Source of the DNA: Candidatus Gallacutalibacter stercoravium
Lineage (GTDB): Bacteria; Bacillota; Clostridia; Oscillospirales; Acutalibacteraceae
Assembly (NCBI GenBank): GCA_018716975.1
Contig: DVJE01000003.1
Location: forward strand, 62,001 to 126,000
Direction of reading: 5' to 3'
Length of the DNA: 64,000 nucleotides
Part shown: positions 59,215 to 64,000 of the stretch, one piece after another
Position numbering within the stretch: position 1 is the stretch's first letter
Layout of the letters: every line of letters starts with the position of its first letter
The notes under the pieces: model-generated
The model's database searches: none
Seen by the model: the letters and a program-made list of their open reading frames with translations, nothing else
Told to the model about the DNA's origin: nothing
Position numbers and translations under genes: made by a program

Positions 59215-59250
59215 AATAACTCACGATTTCGTTGAATTACTCTCGATTTC
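59215..59250 (-). promoter_or_regulatory. Direct-repeat operator candidate of the hom operon
   Basis: The plus-strand 16-mers AATAACTCACGATTTC (59215-59230) and AATTACTCTCGATTTC (59235-59250) agree at 14 of 16 positions and are exactly 20 bases apart, about 110 bases upstream of the first gene. The A/T-rich DNA between them and the gene could hold the promoter. No T-box or lysine riboswitch features are seen. Confidence 0.5.
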
Positions 59251-59330
59251 TATATATATCAGCATCTTAGAAAGAAATTTAGCAAAAACAACAAATTTTT
59301 TTATCACTTATCAAGGGTTTAGATAATTTA

Positions 59331-59362
59331 GAAAAAGCAGGAGCGTTCGCTCCTGCTTTTTC
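59331..59362. terminator. Bidirectional terminator after the class A PBP gene
   Basis: GAAAAAGCAGGAGCG and CGCTCCTGCTTTTTC form a 15-bp stem with a two-base loop. Confidence 0.92.
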
Positions 59363-59381
59363 ACAATAAACGACATTTTAG

Positions 59382-61808
59382 CTAGCCTTGACGAGACACT
59401 GCCGATTCAACTGGCCCGCCAGAACTACCATTCTCGGCCACAGAAGATACCTGGCTGCTCTGAGAAGGAGGCAATGTAGAAGAAACCGGTGCGTTGGAAG
59501 ACTCCGGCATACTGGAAATCGGGGATTCGCTGGAAGATGGATCCGGCACCGGAGGCTCTGCGGAGGTTGCCTCGGAACTAACCGGCGGTTCACTGGATTC
59601 CGGCGCGCTGGATTCCGGCTCACTGGACTCTTCGGAAGAAGAAGACTCATCGCCTTCATGCACCCCATCGCAGTTGCCGGGCATATTATTGGGGCTATAC
59701 CAGCCGGTTGCCACACTCTCGCAATTTTCACCTGCCAACAAACCAGTCTCGGTACAATATTGCCTTGTTACAACATTCGGATCGTCCTGGAAGGTAAGCG
59801 CCGGCTTATCCGCCAGATATTGCGTAAAGAAAGAACGCCAAATATTCCTGGCATAGCTGGTTTCTCCTGCGCTGGCGCTCAAGTCTTTTCCTTCTGTATA
59901 GCCGGTCCAAATGCCGGCTATGGCATAAGGCGTTCCGCCGATAAACCAACTGTCGTGATCGTTATCACTGGTACCTGTTTTTGCGTAAATTTGCCAGCCC
60001 GGAATATTCGCCCCGCTACCGGTGGGATATACGCTACCGGTTACAACATTATAAAGCAAATGCCGCATAATGGTTGCATTTTCTGAACTAATAACCTGCT
60101 CGCCTACTACGCTGGTGTTATCCAAAAGCACTTCTTTGTCGCTATCCAGCACCTTGTAATAGGTATAAGGCTCATAGTATTTGCCGCCGGTACCAAAAAT
60201 TTGGAACCCTGCGGTCATTTCCTCAACCGTAGCACCTTCTGACATGCCGCCCAAGGCCATGGCCGATAAGTTTCTATCCGCTTCGGTTAACGACTCAAAA
60301 TGCAATTTCTGCTGCAAAAAGTCATAGCTCACCTCGGGCGTAACCACCTTTTCCACCTGCACAGCGGGCGCATTGGCAGATACTTCTATGCACAGCTGAA
60401 CCGTCATGGGATGCTTTTGGAAGCCTCCAAAATATCCGTACCAGTTGTTGGGCCCGGGCCTGCCGTCGGGGAAATAGGGGGTAATGGGCTCGTCCGGTAC
60501 AATGGTAGAGTAGTTGTATTTACCCGACTCTAGAGCCGGAGTATAAACCGAAATGGGCTTCATAGTAGAACCAGGTTGGCGGGCTGCGTCTGTAGCGTTG
60601 GAATAGACAAAGCTGCCTTCTTTTTCATTTCGGGAACCCACCGTTGCCAAAACCCTGCCGTTATAATCCATGACGAAAACGCCGGTTTCTACCTCAAGGT
60701 TGGGCATATTAGAGCTATCTTGCACCACTGCCTCTAAAATATTTTGCGCCTGCCTATCTACTGCGCTGTAAATCTCCAACCCACCGTGCTGCATCATATC
60801 CAAGGCGGCATCCTTGCCTATATTGAGCTCTTCCATCAGATCCTCTTGCACATTTTCCAACAACAAATCCGTATACCAGCTTTGGGTGGGCTGCTCATAA
60901 TCGTCTTCATCGTCGTCAATTCCTTCTGCAAAGGTCATGGTGGCCGATTCCGCCATGGCGGCGTCGTATTCCTCTTGCGTCAGCATACCTTGGTTAAGCA
61001 TCTCTTGCAGCACAACTTCACGCCGCTCTTTATTCTGATCAGGATTCAACAAAGGGGAATAGAGCGAAGGGTTTTGCGTTATACCGGCAATAGCGGCGCA
61101 CTGGGCCACTGAACATTCCGAAATATCCTTGTCAAAATACAGCTGCGCCGCTGCCTGCACCCCATTGGCGCCGCTGCCGAAGTTCACGTAGTTTAAATAA
61201 TACTCCAATATCTCGTCTTTGCTGTATTCCTTTTCAAAATTCAAGGCGCTAAAAATTTCGGTGATTTTACGGGTTAAGCTCACCTCGTCGTTACCGGTTA
61301 TATTTTTAATCAACTGCTGGGTAATGGTGGAACCGCCGTAGCTGTCTCCTCCACCGATAAATAGATTTAAAACAGCGCTGCCGGTTCTCACCCAGTCTAC
61401 GCCTTCATGCTGATAAAAACGTTTATCTTCAATGGCTACCATTGCGTCTTTCATCGCCTGAGGGATATCATCAAAATTAACCCAATTTCGGGTTATCTCG
61501 GCATACACCGGCTGCACCTGCACGGTTTCTCCGTTTTCGTCCACCTCATATACGTAACTGGTTAGATCCATTTTGGCTGTGCGCAAATCGTAATCCACAG
61601 TGGTATCTTTTAGGCTAAGAATAAAAACCAGCACAGATACACCTACAATTATAGAGGTTACCAGCCCAACCAAAAACACTGTAGCGATTACCTTCCAGAT
61701 AATACCTAATACACGTTTTGTGGTAGAAGCAGCTACCGCTCCTGCAGCACCGCCGCCTTTGCCTGGCGGCGTGTTCGTCGTATATTGGTTAATATCCGTT
61801 TTTTTCAT
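59382..61808 (-). CDS. Class A penicillin-binding protein 1A
   Basis: A bifunctional peptidoglycan synthase. After an N-terminal cytosolic stretch and one membrane helix ('VIATVFLVGLVTSIIVGVSVLVF') comes the GT51 glycosyltransferase ('AMVAIEDKRFYQHEGVDW', 'GGSTITQQLIKN', 'RKITEIFSALNFEKEYSKDEILEYYLNYV'). The transpeptidase follows with 'RQPGSTMKP' (SxxK), 'SANAPAVQ' (SxN) and 'AKTGTSDNDHDSWF' (KTG). A Ser/Glu/Pro-rich tail of about 110 residues ends the protein and is common in Clostridia. The ATG at 61808 has AAAGGAGG 11 bases upstream; an ATG eight codons earlier is possible. It stands alone, divergent from the BofC-like gene. Confidence 0.94.
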   Translation of the reverse strand: MKKTDINQYTTNTPPGKGGGAAGAVAASTTKRVLGIIWKVIATVFLVGLVTSIIVGVSVLVFILSLKDTTVDYDLRTAKMDLTSYVYEVDENGETVQVQPVYAEITRNWVNFDDIPQAMKDAMVAIEDKRFYQHEGVDWVRTGSAVLNLFIGGGDSYGGSTITQQLIKNITGNDEVSLTRKITEIFSALNFEKEYSKDEILEYYLNYVNFGSGANGVQAAAQLYFDKDISECSVAQCAAIAGITQNPSLYSPLLNPDQNKERREVVLQEMLNQGMLTQEEYDAAMAESATMTFAEGIDDDEDDYEQPTQSWYTDLLLENVQEDLMEELNIGKDAALDMMQHGGLEIYSAVDRQAQNILEAVVQDSSNMPNLEVETGVFVMDYNGRVLATVGSRNEKEGSFVYSNATDAARQPGSTMKPISVYTPALESGKYNYSTIVPDEPITPYFPDGRPGPNNWYGYFGGFQKHPMTVQLCIEVSANAPAVQVEKVVTPEVSYDFLQQKLHFESLTEADRNLSAMALGGMSEGATVEEMTAGFQIFGTGGKYYEPYTYYKVLDSDKEVLLDNTSVVGEQVISSENATIMRHLLYNVVTGSVYPTGSGANIPGWQIYAKTGTSDNDHDSWFIGGTPYAIAGIWTGYTEGKDLSASAGETSYARNIWRSFFTQYLADKPALTFQDDPNVVTRQYCTETGLLAGENCESVATGWYSPNNMPGNCDGVHEGDESSSSEESSEPESSAPESSEPPVSSEATSAEPPVPDPSSSESPISSMPESSNAPVSSTLPPSQSSQVSSVAENGSSGGPVESAVSRQG

Positions 61809-62014
61809 TCTGGGTGTTGCCTCCTTTGCCATAGGCTTCTCTCAATTGCAGAAGCCGGATACATAAACAGCCGGTATAAAAAATGCATAATTTGACAATT
61901 CTTAGCAATACTACATGCAAACCACTCACACAAATGCGGATTCTTTCTTATTATATACCGTTTTCTAAATAAATCTCGTCATACCAATTCCGCATGAGGA
62001 AAGGATGATCCACG

Positions 62015-62356
62015 ATGAAAAAAGCTGTTGTAGCGTTAAGCGCCATCCTTATCGTTTTGGTACTGCTGGTTTTTCTGTTGCCAACGCCCCACCAAAACAC
62101 GCCAAGCCAAGCCAACGTCAGCGGCGTAGCGGCGCAAGTAAGCAGTGAAAGCAACAACAGCCAAGAGAAGCTCTATATTGTAAAAAGTTGGAATGGAAAA
62201 ATCGCCGTTTTTCAAGAAAACTCCAACAAGCCGGTAGAAGTAACCGACGTTCGGGTAAGCACTTTGCCTGAGTTGGATCAAAAACTGCTAAACCAAGGCA
62301 TTCAAGCCCAAGGAAGAGCAGAGCTGGCAAAGGTATTGGAAGACTACTGCAGTTAG
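62015..62356 (+). CDS. BofC C-terminal-domain-like protein
   Basis: A 113-residue protein with a signal anchor ('VVALSAILIVLVLLVFLLP') and a compact domain 'LYIVKSWNGKIAVFQENSNKPVEVTDVRVSTLPELDQKLLNQGI...ELAKVLEDYCS'. This is the pattern of the C-terminal domain of BofC (bypass of forespore C), an intercompartmental signalling protein in Bacillus sporulation. Stand-alone versions are widespread in Clostridia and their role is not fixed. AGGAAAGG precedes the ATG. It neighbours a spore protein gene, which suits a sporulation link but does not prove it. Confidence 0.78.
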   Translation: MKKAVVALSAILIVLVLLVFLLPTPHQNTPSQANVSGVAAQVSSESNNSQEKLYIVKSWNGKIAVFQENSNKPVEVTDVRVSTLPELDQKLLNQGIQAQGRAELAKVLEDYCS

Positions 62357-62549
62357 CAGAAAACATGTCTTTATACCGCGCGCGTCTTGTATTGCTATTT
62401 CTTACCATATTAATAAGTTTGGGCATATGGTCTTATTATATCTCTTAGCAAGGTTTTATAATTCTATAATAGAATTATATCTAGATTACACGCCAAAATC
62501 ATATACAAAATAAAAAATATAACAAAAACTTTACAATATGTATAAGTCA

Positions 62550-62575
62550 GGCGCCGTATCAAATGATACGGCGCC
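62550..62575 (-). terminator. Hairpin after the SASP gene, possible terminator
   Basis: GGCGCCGTATC and GATACGGCGCC form a perfect 11-bp stem with an AAAT loop, 17 bases after the SASP stop. The T run is weak, so stabilisation of the mRNA 3' end is an alternative. The rest of 62357-62591 shows no gene. Confidence 0.55.
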
Positions 62576-62591
62576 CACTTGAAGAGAAAGG

Positions 62592-62783
62592 TTATTTCAT
62601 GTTGGATTCGTACTGCTGAATCATCTTTTTCACCATCTGGCCACCCACGGAACCGGCCTGCTTGGAGGTCAAATCGCCGTTATAACCTTGCTTCAGGTTC
62701 ACACCAACTTCGTTGGCAGCTTCCATCTTAAATCTATCAAGAGCTTCGCGCGCCTCAGGAACAACTACAGAATTCTTAGACAT
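62592..62783 (-). CDS. Alpha/beta-type small acid-soluble spore protein
   Basis: A 63-residue protein that coats and protects DNA in dormant spores and is degraded on germination. 'PEAREALDRFKMEAANEVGV' includes the GPR protease cleavage region and 'GDLTSKQAGSVGGQMVKKMI' is the most conserved DNA-binding helix. AAGGAG lies 12 bases before the ATG. It has a sigma-G-type promoter (62848-62876). This is the clearest evidence that the organism forms endospores. Confidence 0.97.
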   Translation of the reverse strand: MSKNSVVVPEAREALDRFKMEAANEVGVNLKQGYNGDLTSKQAGSVGGQMVKKMIQQYESNMK

Positions 62784-62847
62784 GGTAACAATACACTCCT
62801 TAAATTTAATTTCATTTGTTTTTTTGTTTCTTTCGCGTTTGCTTTAC

Positions 62848-62876
62848 TATTGTGCTCCCAGCCCGCCTTTATATGA
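62848..62876 (-). promoter_or_regulatory. Sigma-G-like forespore promoter of the SASP gene
   Basis: On the minus strand TCATA (62876-62872), a 17-base spacer, and CACAATA (62854-62848) resemble the sigma-G consensus gHATR-N17/18-CATWHTA, and no sigma-A promoter is obvious nearby. This fits known forespore expression of ssp genes. Confidence 0.6.
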
Positions 62877-62948
62877 CTGACAATTTTTGTAATACCGCAA
62901 ATGACATAAAATTCAATGTTTTTTGATAAAGCAAGCCTGTGTGCAATT

Positions 62949-63485
62949 TTAAAAAGCGTATCCTTGGCTGGAGGGCACGCCGGCCAATAGCAACACAGCG
63001 CAACATGCCAGCAAGGGATAAACCCCTGTTTCTTCCGAAAGCTGCACTGTAAAGTCATGGGGTTCTATTACGCTGCCCGACAGTTGCACTAAATTGCGCT
63101 GTAAGCTAACCACCGCGCGGTTGTAATCTAGGCTGGCAATGCTCAGGGTATCTTTTGCAGACATACCGCAGCTGATTACATTGCAATTTTGTCCTTGTAG
63201 GGAATGCAGCGCCCGGCTGTTATGCTGCTCTAAAACGGGAACCAATCCGGAAAGTTGCAGCGGCCCCTCCTGCTCTTCGTAAGAATTTTTTAAAATGAGC
63301 ACACCTGCCGTATGGCTAACTGCCGGAATTTTAGTGCACTCATATAAGCAAAAGCGCGGTTCGTGATTCCCCTCTAGCTGCTCTTTGGCAAAACGCTGCA
63401 CACCGCCGTATTGATTGAGGGCCCGCACCAAAGCTTGCCGCATCTGCCCGCCGTTTTCACCGCCGCATAACAAAACCGTTGTCAC
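62949..63485 (-). CDS. Conserved protein of unknown function
   Basis: A 178-residue protein beginning 'TTVLLCGGENGGQMRQALVRAL'. Its middle reads 'GQNCNVISCGMSAKDTLSIASLDYNRAVVSLQRNLVQLSGSVIEPHDFTVQLS', a pattern I recall from uncharacterised clostridial proteins; the 'CGMSxKDTL' and 'LDYNRAVVSLQRN' segments slightly recall Mur-ligase-type sequences. A hydrophobic stretch ('VYPLLACCAVLLLAG') closes it. The GTG at 63485 follows GGAGGGG by about six bases. No function can be given. It lies downstream of accA with a terminator between. Confidence 0.65.
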   Translation of the reverse strand: MTTVLLCGGENGGQMRQALVRALNQYGGVQRFAKEQLEGNHEPRFCLYECTKIPAVSHTAGVLILKNSYEEQEGPLQLSGLVPVLEQHNSRALHSLQGQNCNVISCGMSAKDTLSIASLDYNRAVVSLQRNLVQLSGSVIEPHDFTVQLSEETGVYPLLACCAVLLLAGVPSSQGYAF

Positions 63486-63613
63486 AAAACCCCTCCGTTA
63501 CCCTTTTGAAATGCCTTCAAAATTTGCCGCGTTTATCGAAAAGCCGGCTTCATTATTGTGTGCATATCTGGCGCGTATTATCACAAAACCATCGGCATAC
63601 ACCGCTGATTTGA

Positions 63614-63652
63614 GCAAAGAAAAAAGGCGGGAAAACCGCCTTTTTTCTTTGC
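63614..63652. terminator. Terminator of accA
   Basis: GCAAAGAAAAAAGGCGG and CCGCCTTTTTTCTTTGC form a perfect 17-bp stem around GAAAA. A-rich and T-rich arms make it effective on both strands; on the minus strand it follows accA. Confidence 0.92.
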
Positions 63653-63698
63653 AAAATAAATTTTTTCAAAAATACAATCATACGACAAGCGCGCCGCC

Positions 63699-64000
63699 CT
63701 ATTGGCCAACCGGCTCTTCTTGCGCCTCTGGGTTGCCCATACGGCGAAACCGATCATACCGTTCGTTTAACAATTCCTCTACCGGCATCGCTAACTTTTG
63801 TTGAAACAATTGGTAAATCGAATTGCGTAAACTATCAAATAAACGGTCGTCAAGGTTTTTGGGCTCCCGTATAATGCGTTCAATAACATGCATTTTATAA
63901 AGATCCTGTGAGGTGATTTTTAACCGCTCAGCGGCTTCTGCCGCTTTTGAGGAATCTTTCCAAAGAATACTGGCGCACCCTTCCGGCGAAACCACCGAAT
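63699..64000 (-). CDS. accA: Acetyl-CoA carboxylase carboxyltransferase alpha subunit (N-terminal part missing)
   Basis: The frame is open through the right edge, so only the C-terminal 99 residues are seen. 'SVVSPEGCASILWKDSSKAAEAAERLKITSQDL' is the strongly conserved end of AccA, including the 'SPEGCASILW' oxyanion-type region; the last 40 residues are a helical tail. AccA with AccD transfers carboxyl from biotin to acetyl-CoA for fatty-acid synthesis. The other acc or fab genes presumably lie beyond the window. Confidence 0.9.
   Translation of the reverse strand, partial: SVVSPEGCASILWKDSSKAAEAAERLKITSQDLYKMHVIERIIREPKNLDDRLFDSLRNSIYQLFQQKLAMPVEELLNERYDRFRRMGNPEAQEEPVGQ

Noticed and set aside
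59109..59330. T-box or lysine riboswitch before the hom operon
   Set aside because: No T-box sequence, no specifier-loop layout and no lysine-riboswitch core; the region is very A/T-rich and unstructured.

Overview
The window looks like a chromosomal segment of a spore-forming Gram-positive anaerobe of the Clostridia, most likely an Oscillospiraceae/Ruminococcaceae-type gut bacterium. This rests on an alpha/beta small acid-soluble spore protein with a sigma-G-like promoter, a BofC-like protein, Gram-positive intrinsic terminators and strong AGGAGG ribosome sites, consensus TTGACA-N17-TATAAT promoters, sortase-type and lipoprotein surface proteins, flavodoxin reductases and gut-type glycosidases (GH116, GH92). 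Taxonomy is inferred, not tested.

Layout. 1-6.3 kb: end of a cell-wall-anchored surface protein, a P-loop ATPase, a GNAT and a cytosolic GH116 glycosidase. 6.6-9.4 kb: HxlR regulator divergent from two flavodoxin reductases, then an IS200-type element whose tnpA is split by one in-frame TGA, then tRNA-Leu(CAA). 9.6-15.1 kb: orphan LytTR regulator, galU, a zinc-ribbon/RING membrane protein, prfB without a frameshift, and an epimerase-like protein. 15.7-25.3 kb: a heterodimeric ABC exporter, a B12-type radical SAM protein, a GHL10-like secreted protein, DUF1294, and an HTH-AbrB fusion regulator with its own ABC-2 transporter. 25.5-33.4 kb: an acyl-CoA synthetase with an XRE-cupin regulator behind a terminator-containing leader, divergent from potABCD, which has its own long leader; then an aldose epimerase.

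33.5-51.7 kb: rpsF-ssb-rpsR from a perfect promoter, a DeoR regulator translationally coupled to a tiny HTH protein, GH92 mannosidase, sbcCD, a metallophosphoesterase, a D,D-carboxypeptidase, a nucleoside salvage cluster (cdd, deoD), LUD protein, an NlpC/P60 hydrolase with WalR-like boxes, and a lipoprotein. 51.9-55.2 kb: tRNA-Pro(GGG) followed by an AT-rich insertion with an AIPR-family defence-type protein and a GNAT. 55.2-59.1 kb: ACT-hom-thrB-lysC aspartate-pathway operon. 59.4-64 kb: class A PBP, BofC-like protein, SASP, a conserved unknown, and the end of accA.

The most notable item is the 663-residue AIPR protein at 52384-54375. It combines an Mrr-like nuclease signature (E30, D67, QxK at 102-104) with a C-terminal cold-shock-like OB fold, and sits alone beside a tRNA gene. 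Several regulatory architectures also stand out: a terminator with an overlapping competing hairpin ahead of the XRE-cupin/acyl-CoA synthetase pair, a structured leader before potABCD, paired 20-bp-period direct repeats upstream of deoR and of the hom operon, and an alternating-hairpin RNA with its own terminator at the end of the IS200 element.
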